6,830 bases of DNA. It comes from Thermoplasmata archaeon (lineage in GTDB: Archaea; Thermoplasmatota; Thermoplasmata; Halarchaeoplasmatales; Halarchaeoplasmataceae). Below, one piece after another: positions 1 to 6,700 of this stretch. The notes beneath the pieces are model-generated. The model made no database searches, was not told the origin of the DNA, and saw only the letters and a list, made by a program, of their open reading frames with translations. The stretch is from NCBI GenBank assembly GCA_019594305.1, contig JAFDTZ010000110.1:1-6830 (forward strand), written 5' to 3'. The position numbers were made by a program, and so were the translations under genes. The first letter of the stretch is position 1. The number at the start of each line of letters is the position of its first letter.

Positions 1-959
1 CCCCTTTTCAACAGGATATTGTCTCTTGGATTCGGATGTATGTCCCACCTACCGCTTGCTTCCTTTCTGGCAAGGGCCAAAAGAACTGCATTTGTTTGCT
101 TTTTTATATCGTGGCATAATTTTCCGATAGAACCTTTGTAATTGTACGGTATATTATACTGACGAAGGTCGTAGCCCTTGTCGCCCACCGATGTGGTGAG
201 ATCCTCTATGAAATTGGCAACCGTGGGTTCGAGGGTGGCACTTGCCATGAGTTTCCCCACCAATGTATCAGGAGTTGAAACGTAAGTTACCCCTGCTAGC
301 TCCATAGTTTCTTTCAGTTCCTCTCTACTAGTCTTTACAATAATTCGTGCATTTGGATTCAGTTTTTTTAGATTGATTATACTTATGAGATTTTTACTGT
401 CATCGTCACTTGCAAGGATAGCACTTTCGGCTTTTTCTACTCCGGCAGATATTAGTACTTCACGTTTAGAGTAATCTCCGAAAACGGGGGATAAATTTTT
501 TCTGTCCCCGATGCGTTTGATTTTCGGAACTTCATCCTTGTTTTCAGTTATCACGGCAAGTTGTTTGTCTTGTGCTAGCAACTCCAGGGAAGTTATTCTA
601 GCTGTGGGATTCCAACCGCATATAACCACATGATTTTTAAAATTACATTTATCCATTCCTATCACTTCTCTTAATGATGTTTCTGTTATGCTATGTACTA
701 TCATTGTGCCGAAATATGCATAAAGTCCTAAGCCCGATATTGCTAAGGACATAGATATCAATTTTCCAGCTGTTGTCACAGGAGTGATATCTCCGTATCC
801 TACGGTGGTCATTGTGATCACCGCACAATACAAAGACTCGAAAAGAGTGACATCCTCTTCGAAATACCAAAGACCGATAGTAGCCAGAACTGAAACTATA
901 ACCAGTATTATCAGAACTGAGGATATCTTGGCGATGAACTCATTACGGATATTTCTCAT
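1..959 (-). CDS. Two-transmembrane potassium channel with RCK regulatory domain, MthK-like (partial, 3' end cut by window edge)
   Basis: Reading the minus strand from the ATG at 959-957 gives 319 uninterrupted codons to the window edge. A first membrane helix spans about residues 11-32, a pore helix about 38-50, the selectivity filter TVGYGD is residues 52-57, and the second helix is about 66-90. A Rossmann-like RCK domain begins at HVVICGW (110-116), has an acidic residue closing the second strand (E139 in AVITEN), and continues into a TrkA-C-like lobe from about 265. This is the plan of MthK (336 residues), so perhaps 15 residues are missing. It should form a tetrameric plasma-membrane K+ channel gated by ligand binding to a cytoplasmic RCK ring. 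The Rossmann glycine motif is degenerate (CGWN), as I recall for MthK. An in-frame ATG at 1001 exists, but the TATA box lies between it and 959, so 959 is preferred. The family call is firm; the gating ligand is unknown. Confidence 0.95.
   Translation of the reverse strand, partial: MRNIRNEFIAKISSVLIILVIVSVLATIGLWYFEEDVTLFESLYCAVITMTTVGYGDITPVTTAGKLISMSLAISGLGLYAYFGTMIVHSITETSLREVIGMDKCNFKNHVVICGWNPTARITSLELLAQDKQLAVITENKDEVPKIKRIGDRKNLSPVFGDYSKREVLISAGVEKAESAILASDDDSKNLISIINLKKLNPNARIIVKTSREELKETMELAGVTYVSTPDTLVGKLMASATLEPTVANFIEDLTTSVGDKGYDLRQYNIPYNYKGSIGKLCHDIKKQTNAVLLALARKEASGRWDIHPNPRDNILLKR
654..667 (-). promoter_or_regulatory. Candidate internal ribosome-binding site and start codon (Met102) for a free RCK domain
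   Basis: On the minus strand AAGTGATAGGA immediately precedes an in-frame ATG (656-654) encoding Met102, just before the RCK domain. AGTGAT differs by one base from AGGTGAT, the core complementary to the archaeal 16S rRNA tail, and lies four bases from the ATG. MthK is known to make a separate soluble RCK subunit from an internal methionine (Met107) in the same position, which completes its octameric gating ring. Internal initiation here is an inference from that precedent. Confidence 0.35.
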
Positions 960-990
960 AGCACACCGTACAAGGTATATTTTTTTAGGA

Positions 991-998
991 TATATAAT
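991..998 (-). promoter_or_regulatory. TATA box of the potassium channel gene
   Basis: The minus strand reads ATTATATA here, centred about 36 bases upstream of the channel ATG at 959. With the usual archaeal spacing of 25-27 bases, transcription would start near 968-970 and leave a leader of about ten bases. That leader contains GGTG at 967-964, a weak Shine-Dalgarno-like match just ahead of the ATG. The box sits in the 134-bp gap after corA, so the channel gene can be transcribed independently of corA. Confidence 0.5.
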
Positions 999-1093
999 CA
1001 TTTGCCAAAGTATTAATTATTTAATTGATACCATCAATATGTTGAAGGAACTGTAATGTGTTGTGATTTTGTTTTAAATCATATATCGTCGGA

Positions 1094-2167
1094 TCAAAAC
1101 CACTTTTTACGCCTAAAATAAAACAACATGATCAGGGATATGATCAGCATGCCAATAAGTGTAACAGGATATCCATAGATCCAGTTGAGTTCGGGCATAT
1201 TTAAAGGCGAAGCATCGGGGTCAAAGTTCATACCGTAAATACCTGCTATAAAGGTGAGTGGAATGAAGATTGTGGCGATTATTGTTAGAACCTTCATTAC
1301 TTCATTCATGCGGTTACTCAGACTGGACAGATAAAGGTCAAGCATACCCGAAAGCATATCCCTGAATGTTTCAATCATATCTATTACTTGAATTGTGTGA
1401 TCGTATATGTCTCTGAAAAATATCTCAGTTTCTGTGTTGATCATGGAGGATCTGTCTCTGCTAAGAGAACCTACCACCTCTCTCATTGGCCATATTGATC
1501 GTCGGAGATAGATCATGTCTCGTTTCAAAGAATGAACATCGTACAGTATGGACTCATCAGGGTCTTCTACTAATCTATCTTCGATAGCCTCTACCATATC
1601 TCCAACTTTTTCTATCACATTGAAATATGTGTCAATAACAGCATCTATCAGGCGATAAACAAGATAGTCGCTATCCATGGTCCTTATCCTGCCCTTACCA
1701 CTTTTTATCCTTTTCATTACATCGTCGAAAACATTGTTGGGATGTCTTTGAAAGGTAAGGATATATCCCTTGCCCAGCACGATGTTGAATTGTTGTGCAA
1801 TCATCTGTTTATGCGATAAGAAAAACATTTTTAGAGTGATAAAGATATATTCTTCGAACTCCTCAACCTTGGGACGCTGTTCGGAGTTCAATATATCTTC
1901 TACTACCAACGGATGTAGGCCCAAATGTTTCTCCAAGGAATCTATCCACGATTGTTTCAAATTTCCAGTGAAAGAGATCCATTTCACACCGTTTTTTTCC
2001 TTCAAATTTTTTAAAAATGAAGGATCTGTTAATTTTTTCGTGTTATACGATTCCTCATCATATTGTATAAGGTCTACACGTGATCTTTTAGGAACATCCT
2101 CGATGATTGAGATGAATGAACCGCTCTTCATTACAGCACTTTTCAACTTGCCGTGTCTTGCCATCAT
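1094..2167 (-). CDS. corA: CorA-type magnesium/cobalt channel
   Basis: The 357-residue product has the full CorA architecture: an alpha/beta cytoplasmic domain (about 1-190), a long stalk helix (about 190-290), membrane helix 1 (291-310), the signature YGMN at 311-314, an external loop containing MPEL (324-327), membrane helix 2 (about 333-350) and a basic C-terminus ending KKWF. It should form a homopentamer in the plasma membrane that admits Mg2+ (also Co2+ or Ni2+) and closes when cytoplasmic Mg2+ is high. By alignment from memory to Thermotoga maritima CorA (351 residues), the Mg2+-sensing pair D89/D253 corresponds to D91/D253 here, and pore Asn288 and Asn314 are kept. The external loop is six residues longer. 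Two ATGs are adjacent (2167 and 2164). The one at 2167 lies just after the expected transcript start, and either could be used. It lies upstream of the K+ channel gene on the same strand, suggesting a cation-homeostasis neighbourhood. Confidence 0.96.
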   Translation of the reverse strand: MMARHGKLKSAVMKSGSFISIIEDVPKRSRVDLIQYDEESYNTKKLTDPSFLKNLKEKNGVKWISFTGNLKQSWIDSLEKHLGLHPLVVEDILNSEQRPKVEEFEEYIFITLKMFFLSHKQMIAQQFNIVLGKGYILTFQRHPNNVFDDVMKRIKSGKGRIRTMDSDYLVYRLIDAVIDTYFNVIEKVGDMVEAIEDRLVEDPDESILYDVHSLKRDMIYLRRSIWPMREVVGSLSRDRSSMINTETEIFFRDIYDHTIQVIDMIETFRDMLSGMLDLYLSSLSNRMNEVMKVLTIIATIFIPLTFIAGIYGMNFDPDASPLNMPELNWIYGYPVTLIGMLIISLIMLFYFRRKKWF

Positions 2168-2192
2168 AAATCCTAAGAGTGTTATATCTTAG

Positions 2193-2204
2193 CATATATA
2201 AATA
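2193..2204 (-). promoter_or_regulatory. TATA box of corA
   Basis: The minus strand reads TATTTATATATG, centred about 32 bases upstream of the corA ATG. Expected transcription start is near 2172-2174, leaving only about 5-7 untranslated bases, so the message would be almost leaderless. That agrees with the lack of a convincing Shine-Dalgarno sequence before the ATG. Confidence 0.6.
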
Positions 2205-2279
2205 GGTTGCCCACGGACGAGACAATGGACGCCCAGTCTTAATTTATCAAGGCCTGACGTTCAGTTCCCTTATCACATA

Positions 2280-2296
2280 TCCTTTCAACCAAAGGA
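2280..2296. repeat. Small perfect inverted repeat (6-bp stem, 5-base loop)
   Basis: TCCTTT (2280-2285) and AAAGGA (2291-2296) are exact reverse complements around a five-base loop. It lies about 70 bases downstream of the stop of the large ATPase gene, between that gene and the corA promoter. On the minus strand it is not followed by a T-run, so it is at best a weak terminator or RNA-stability element. I see nothing else convincing in the 196-bp gap 2168-2363 apart from the corA TATA box. Confidence 0.25.
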
Positions 2297-2363
2297 CAAT
2301 TTATTCCGGATATCTCGAATTTACGCTATTGATTGCGCAAAACGGCCGGTGAACCATGCCCCC

Positions 2364-5072
2364 TCAAACACGAGAAAGGGGAAATCCGCTATCTAGTAAT
2401 TCCCTGGCAAGACGTTCGCCCTCTTCGTCGCCGGCCTTTCCGGCCCGAAGGATGATATCTTTCAGAAGCTTCTGCACATCGTGGTAACGGCCCATATCCA
2501 TGTATATCCTCGCCCTCTCGAGGCCGGAGGCGATCAGGCCCCTGGTCTCTCCCTGCTCGTTCAATGATGATTCCAGCTCATCCAGTTCCTTCAGGGCTAG
2601 TTTCATCCTACCGCTGTCGTGGAGGTCGAACACGTATCTAAGTCTCGTCTTGGACACACCAAGGGTATCCCCTTTTAGTGTAAGTTGTTCCATCACTATC
2701 CTACGGTGTTCTAGGCACGTGTCCCAATCCGTACCTCCGATCACATCGGCAAGCTCGTTACGTATCTCCATCTCCGTGGGACCCATCTCCTTCCTTCCGA
2801 AGGGTAATATCCTTCTTCCGCGTTCCATCTCCACTTTCAACCCCCTTTCAAACGAAGTACGTGCCTTTTCCACGTACCCGCCGGCGGCTAGTTTCTTACC
2901 TAAACGCAAATAAGTATCGGATGTCTCACCCCAAAGTCCCTTTCCACGGTAGTAATCTACAATTTCCGATAAAATTTCGATTTCCTTCTCGTGTTCACCC
3001 ATCTTACTGTATAGGTCCGCGAGGTTACCTTGTACTATCCCGTATTCGCCACCACTCTTGAGTGCATCCTTAAAGTATTTCTCAGCATTTCTAAAATCGT
3101 TTTTATGGATATACAGCATCCCCAGGTTGTTATATAGGGCACCGAGTGCGTTTTTAAGTCCATGTCGTCGGATCAATTCTTCCGCCTTCTTGTAAACTCT
3201 TTCCGCCCTGGATATATCACCCATGTTTCTGTAAACGGTTCCAAGGGCCAGTACCTCCCTGAGCTCCCCCTTTTCATCCCCCTTGTCCCCGTATCTCCTT
3301 ACGGCCTCGTTGTGGGATTCCACGGTATCTTTCCATCTACGAAGGTTCTTCTGTGCATCTCCTATCTTCTCCATCATTTCGGGGGTTCTTCCCAATCGTT
3401 TCCTCGCCATCTCATAGTTTTCCAAGGCCCTACTCCACTCCCTTGCCTGCAGGTGGATGTCTCCGAGGGATTCGTGGTACACACCCATGTACTTTTCGGA
3501 GAGTAGTTCCACGGGAAATAGTTCCATTAGCTTTGTCCTATCGTCTTTATGTAGACTTGCCAACATCGGTTTTAGATGTTTCAAGGCCGCTAAAGCTTCC
3601 TTCCAACAATCACCCAGCTCATAGTGATACAGAATCTCAAGGTCGGTATCGTGTCGTACCTTTGCCATTCGTTTACCCATTACGGCATGGAGTTCCTTTT
3701 TCTCACTGAGGGGTAAATTTTCATAGATATGATCTTTCAATAGAGCGTGAACCCCTATTTTACCGTCCACAGTTACTTCAACCAGGTGTGCGGACGCGAG
3801 CTCGGCTAGTATATCGTTATCTCCCGGCTCTAAGACGATATCTTTGTCCGCGGTATCCCATAGAACGGACAATCTCTTCATCAACCCCTTTTCATCATGG
3901 GTAAGTTTCGAGTATATCTCGTGTTCTATGAAATCGCCCATGGTTGCAGTGTCACCCTTGTATCTTTGATATATCTCCACATACAACGGATGACCTTTGG
4001 TTTTCCGGTAAACGTATTCGTCTTCCTTTCCCGTACTGGCCAACATATTCTTAACGTCCTCCTCACCAAGGAGTCCAAGCTCTATCTCCATAACTCGTCC
4101 GTCGATCACGTCTCGAACGTCGTAGAAGGAAAATTTCTCTCTGCTCATGAGCACCGCACCGGATCTGGCCCCTCTCTTCTTGAGTTCAAGAAGTACCCCG
4201 AATATTTCTCGTAGATCTCCGGGAACCTTCTCACAATTGTCAAGGAAAAATACGGGTTCACGAATGGAATCTAATAACTCGGCAAATATGCCGTACAGTC
4301 CTTCCTTTTTAAGATTTTTACGGGCAGACATCTTGTAGAAGGAGTTTATTTCATCCCTAAGTTCCTTCAGAGATCCCCAGGGATGAAATGAATGCCAGAA
4401 GATGGATCTGTTTTCTCTCAACTCCTCCATCACCTTTGCCGCCAGGGTGCTTTTTCCGATTCCGGCTATACCGCTGATAACTATGATGGGTGGGTTATGT
4501 TCCGATAATCTTTGGAGTATGTCGGATAGCTCATCCTCCCTACCGTAAATTGTTTCGATGAGAGGTGCGCCTATCAACCGCTGGAACAATTTTTGTTCGT
4601 CTTTTACCATTGTATAATAGGGGGTGAATTCCTGTATATCTAACACATCCCTGTTCCTCATCCACTCCTCGACATGAAAGGTATCAACATCCTTATACAC
4701 ACCCTTCAATCTATCCACCGCCTCTTTCAAGGTCACCGTTATAACGGTACCTTCGTCCGTATACCAAATTTCATTTTTCGATATCTCGTCAAGAAGTTTT
4801 ACGCAAGTTTCCTTACCCTTATCCGTGAGTAGATAGATGTTTCTACGCCTGTCAAATCCCTTTACCCTGACCAACTTTTCCTCTATAGATCCGTCCTTCT
4901 TTAGCTTGGATATACCCCGGCTGACGTTGTTCTTGAGTATACCGAGGGTTTCGCTGATACCATCTTGGCACAGCGTGTGAGGGGAGGTATAACTCCTGGG
5001 GTCGTATTCGAATTGGAAGATATGCAGGAGGATCCTCTCGGTTTGGGATAGTCGCCTACCGGTATTATCCAT
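2364..5072 (-). CDS. Winged-helix / STAND-type P-loop ATPase / TPR-repeat protein (probable nucleotide-switched regulator)
   Basis: The 902-residue product has three parts. Residues about 8-95 form a MarR-like winged helix, with recognition helix around LKNNVSRGISKLKKDG (46-61) and a basic wing VRVKGFDRRRNIYLLTDKG (68-86). An ATPase follows: entry motif YGREDEL (176-182), Walker A GIAGIGKST (201-209), Walker B VFFLDN (274-279, Asp278), a sensor-like MSR (309-311) and a GHPL motif (360-363) matching the GxP of STAND NTPases. From about 480 to 885 there are helical repeats, with TPR-like units clearest at about 605-740. STAND proteins usually act as switches: a repeat-domain ligand permits ATP binding and oligomerisation, which activates the effector, here probably DNA binding as in MalT-like regulators. 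The ligand is unknown. No signal peptide or membrane helix is visible, so it is cytoplasmic. It is divergent from the surface-protein gene at 5197. No Shine-Dalgarno precedes the ATG at 5072. The exact ATPase subfamily (AAA_16, NACHT or NB-ARC) cannot be fixed by eye, and a defence role is possible but unsupported. Confidence 0.9.
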   Translation of the reverse strand: MDNTGRRLSQTERILLHIFQFEYDPRSYTSPHTLCQDGISETLGILKNNVSRGISKLKKDGSIEEKLVRVKGFDRRRNIYLLTDKGKETCVKLLDEISKNEIWYTDEGTVITVTLKEAVDRLKGVYKDVDTFHVEEWMRNRDVLDIQEFTPYYTMVKDEQKLFQRLIGAPLIETIYGREDELSDILQRLSEHNPPIIVISGIAGIGKSTLAAKVMEELRENRSIFWHSFHPWGSLKELRDEINSFYKMSARKNLKKEGLYGIFAELLDSIREPVFFLDNCEKVPGDLREIFGVLLELKKRGARSGAVLMSREKFSFYDVRDVIDGRVMEIELGLLGEEDVKNMLASTGKEDEYVYRKTKGHPLYVEIYQRYKGDTATMGDFIEHEIYSKLTHDEKGLMKRLSVLWDTADKDIVLEPGDNDILAELASAHLVEVTVDGKIGVHALLKDHIYENLPLSEKKELHAVMGKRMAKVRHDTDLEILYHYELGDCWKEALAALKHLKPMLASLHKDDRTKLMELFPVELLSEKYMGVYHESLGDIHLQAREWSRALENYEMARKRLGRTPEMMEKIGDAQKNLRRWKDTVESHNEAVRRYGDKGDEKGELREVLALGTVYRNMGDISRAERVYKKAEELIRRHGLKNALGALYNNLGMLYIHKNDFRNAEKYFKDALKSGGEYGIVQGNLADLYSKMGEHEKEIEILSEIVDYYRGKGLWGETSDTYLRLGKKLAAGGYVEKARTSFERGLKVEMERGRRILPFGRKEMGPTEMEIRNELADVIGGTDWDTCLEHRRIVMEQLTLKGDTLGVSKTRLRYVFDLHDSGRMKLALKELDELESSLNEQGETRGLIASGLERARIYMDMGRYHDVQKLLKDIILRAGKAGDEEGERLARELLDSGFPLSRV

Positions 5073-5095
5073 GGAATAAGGTAGTATCTCAAGGT

Positions 5096-5138
5096 TTTTA
5101 ATAACATCGGAAACCGGGGTGATAACTTGATATAATTA
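5096..5138 (-). promoter_or_regulatory. Promoter region of the winged-helix/ATPase/TPR gene (two candidate TATA boxes)
   Basis: Two AT-rich boxes fit on the minus strand. TTATTAAAAA at 5105-5096 is centred about 28 bases from the ATG at 5072 and would give a leaderless transcript, consistent with no Shine-Dalgarno before that start. TAATTATATC at 5138-5129 would start transcription near 5107 and leave a leader of about 35 bases without a ribosome site. The proximal box is the simpler explanation. Confidence 0.4.
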
Positions 5139-5196
5139 CTGATACAATCACGCTTTAGCTTTATATAGGTTGTAAACGGAGTTATCGGTGATAAAC
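5118..5196 (+). repeat. Pair of direct repeats GGTGATAAC / GGTGATAAAC in the divergent promoter region
   Basis: GGTGATAAC occurs at 5118-5126 and GGTGATAAAC at 5187-5196, about 70 bases apart. They fall in the 124-bp region between the two divergent genes. The right copy belongs to an imperfect palindrome, GTTATC-GGT-GATAAAC (5181-5196), reaching the start codon of the surface-protein gene. The left copy lies between the two candidate TATA boxes of the ATPase gene. Binding by the neighbouring winged-helix protein is a guess. The right copy can also be read as a Shine-Dalgarno sequence. Confidence 0.35.
5160..5167 (+). promoter_or_regulatory. TATA box of the surface-protein gene
   Basis: TTTATATA is centred about 33 bases before the ATG at 5197, predicting transcription start near 5189-5191. 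The leader would then be about 6-8 bases, and the GGTGAT at 5187-5192 would be only partly inside the message. Either the start is slightly further upstream and GGTGAT serves as ribosome site, or the transcript is nearly leaderless. Confidence 0.55.
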
Positions 5197-6654
5197 ATGA
5201 AGTCGAAAATGATAAAGAGTTTCCTGGTGGTCTCCGTCCTATTGCTGGCGGTACTGGTACACGGCCTGGAGGTCGGAGTCGGACAGGAAGGAGAAGACTG
5301 GGAGATAATAGTGGACGAGGGAGACAACTACAAGCACTTCCGCTTCGTTAGCGGCGGTATGGACGACGCCTCCTTCGGTGTCAGATGGGGGTCTTCGGAT
5401 AATCTGGGCGCTTTGGGTATGTTCTCTATACAGAACAGACACATCGCCATGACCTCCGTATATGACGAAGACGGAGAGCCTATAAGCGAGAACAAGCCGA
5501 TCTCCGTTCGAACCGTTCTCTCCGCTAGGCTGTGGAGGATATTCGAGTACAATGATAGTAACGGCAACGGCCTCTGCGATCATATCGTCGACGAGTACGG
5601 TAACTTCGTTGAATTCGAAGAGATCTACAAGTATGTTGACCTGAGTGATGCGGACTGGGAAGTCAGCGAACTCATAGAGGAAGAGGAGGGAGACAATGTA
5701 ACTTGGGAGTTCACCCTCATCGCACGGGACCTTGTGTATTACGATGCCTCCGTTCTTCCAATAAAACAGAGACATCTGGATATGGTCGACGAGAGGTTAG
5801 AATATGTGAACCTAACGTTCCATCTGGAGGCGGGCACGAAGTACGTGGAAGGGGCGAGCATACCTCGGTTCAGGGTTACGCTGCACAGGGGCGTCGGACC
5901 CATACAATATCTCCGTGAAGTAGAGAGGGAGCAAGAACAGGAGATAAACGGATACGTAGGTTCATACGAAATAAAATGGGACCACGAATTCGTCGGATGG
6001 GATTACCAGGCGGAGAACGATAACCCCTCACTTTTCATGGAGTTCTATAATATTGTGGGAAACCACATCCCCATGGATAGACCTCTTTGGCAGCAGCGTT
6101 TCATGTACCGTATAGGCGAAGACCTACGGGCAACCTACAACGATGACATAGGAGAGCATAGAACGAATCTGACCTCGACATCTCCAATGCGTGAAAGAAG
6201 ACTCCACCAAAGACGAATTTCATACGGTGGCAACTGGACAAGGGCCGGCAGATTCCATTGGGTCTCCGATGTTACGGTAGATGGCGAAGATATGGAGATG
6301 ACCGCCCAGATAGTTCGCGGTGCTCCGATGGTTCATCGTGACCACAGGGGACGTAACTTCGTCGGATTCATGGTGTACGGTGGTTTCAACTATCCCGGTG
6401 GCCATCACATATTCCACGACCCGGGGATAGACGGCAGCGCCATGCTGAGCATTGATGCTGAACCTACATCCAGGATATTGCCGTATCGGGGATTGTTCCT
6501 GGGGGTAATGGTGGTTACGACCGTGTTACTTGTGGTCTTTACTTTACTCTATCGTGATACGGAGCAAAAATCCGAGAAGTTAGGGCATTACGATATGGAG
6601 AAAGGAAAAAAAAGTGACGATTGGTCCGATTATTACGGCAGAGATCGAACATAA
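5197..6654 (+). CDS. Unrecognised single-pass surface protein with signal peptide, large extracellular domain and C-terminal anchor
   Basis: I do not recognise this 485-residue protein. A basic start (MKSKMIK) and hydrophobic stretch (about 8-23) make a signal peptide. About 400 residues of mostly beta-type, acidic sequence follow, then a membrane helix (about 433-451) and a charged, tyrosine-containing cytoplasmic tail (about 453-485). Five N-glycosylation sequons (N119, N167, N205, N324, N346) all lie in the outside portion. DSNGNGLCD (120-128) resembles a dockerin or thrombospondin-3 Ca2+ loop and holds the only cysteine of the protein. Histidines gather near the membrane at MVHRDH (378-383) and GGHHIFHDPG (401-410), a possible metal site. 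A GTG at 5188 would add three residues, but it lies at the expected transcript start and inside GGTGAT, so the ATG at 5197 is chosen. Divergence from the ATPase gene suggests possible regulation by it. Envelope or S-layer-associated roles are possible; no enzyme motif is visible. Confidence 0.85.
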   Translation: MKSKMIKSFLVVSVLLLAVLVHGLEVGVGQEGEDWEIIVDEGDNYKHFRFVSGGMDDASFGVRWGSSDNLGALGMFSIQNRHIAMTSVYDEDGEPISENKPISVRTVLSARLWRIFEYNDSNGNGLCDHIVDEYGNFVEFEEIYKYVDLSDADWEVSELIEEEEGDNVTWEFTLIARDLVYYDASVLPIKQRHLDMVDERLEYVNLTFHLEAGTKYVEGASIPRFRVTLHRGVGPIQYLREVEREQEQEINGYVGSYEIKWDHEFVGWDYQAENDNPSLFMEFYNIVGNHIPMDRPLWQQRFMYRIGEDLRATYNDDIGEHRTNLTSTSPMRERRLHQRRISYGGNWTRAGRFHWVSDVTVDGEDMEMTAQIVRGAPMVHRDHRGRNFVGFMVYGGFNYPGGHHIFHDPGIDGSAMLSIDAEPTSRILPYRGLFLGVMVVTTVLLVVFTLLYRDTEQKSEKLGHYDMEKGKKSDDWSDYYGRDRT

Positions 6655-6690
6655 AACCCCTTTTCCCCTTTTTTTTACTACACATTTTTT
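6655..6690 (+). terminator. Oligo-T transcription terminator after the surface-protein gene
   Basis: Directly after the stop codon comes a pyrimidine tract with alternating C4 and T4 runs, then eight Ts at 6669-6676 and six Ts at 6685-6690. Archaeal RNA polymerase terminates on such T-runs in the non-template strand without needing a hairpin. This separates the gene from the next one at 6744, which has its own promoter-like boxes. Confidence 0.6.
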
Positions 6691-6700
6691 CCATGGATAA

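Noticed and set aside
784..1056. Plus-strand open frame of 90 codons over the start of the potassium channel gene
   Set aside because: It is antisense to the pore region, where the TVGYGD filter and membrane helices prove the minus strand codes; its translation has no recognisable features.
1770..2192. Plus-strand open frame of 140 codons opposite corA
   Set aside because: It lies entirely over the minus-strand CorA N-domain and its promoter; composition and sequence look like a shadow frame.
2254..2264. Short inverted repeat CTGACGTTCAG between corA and the ATPase gene
   Set aside because: Four-base arms around a three-base centre are expected by chance, and it sits upstream of the corA TATA box without a partner site.
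2205..2363. Possible small RNA (C/D box or tRNA-like) in the gap between corA and the ATPase gene
   Set aside because: CTGA and GTGATAA words occur, but their spacing is wrong for a C/D guide RNA, and no cloverleaf can be drawn on either strand.
4901..5107. Minus-strand open frame of 68 codons overlapping the start of the ATPase gene in another frame
   Set aside because: It overlaps the conserved winged-helix coding region and crosses the promoter boxes; no protein features are visible.
5239..5775. Minus-strand open frame of 178 codons opposite the surface-protein gene
   Set aside because: The plus-strand frame has a signal peptide, sequons, a membrane anchor, a TATA box and a terminator; the antisense frame has none of these and is explained by codon bias.
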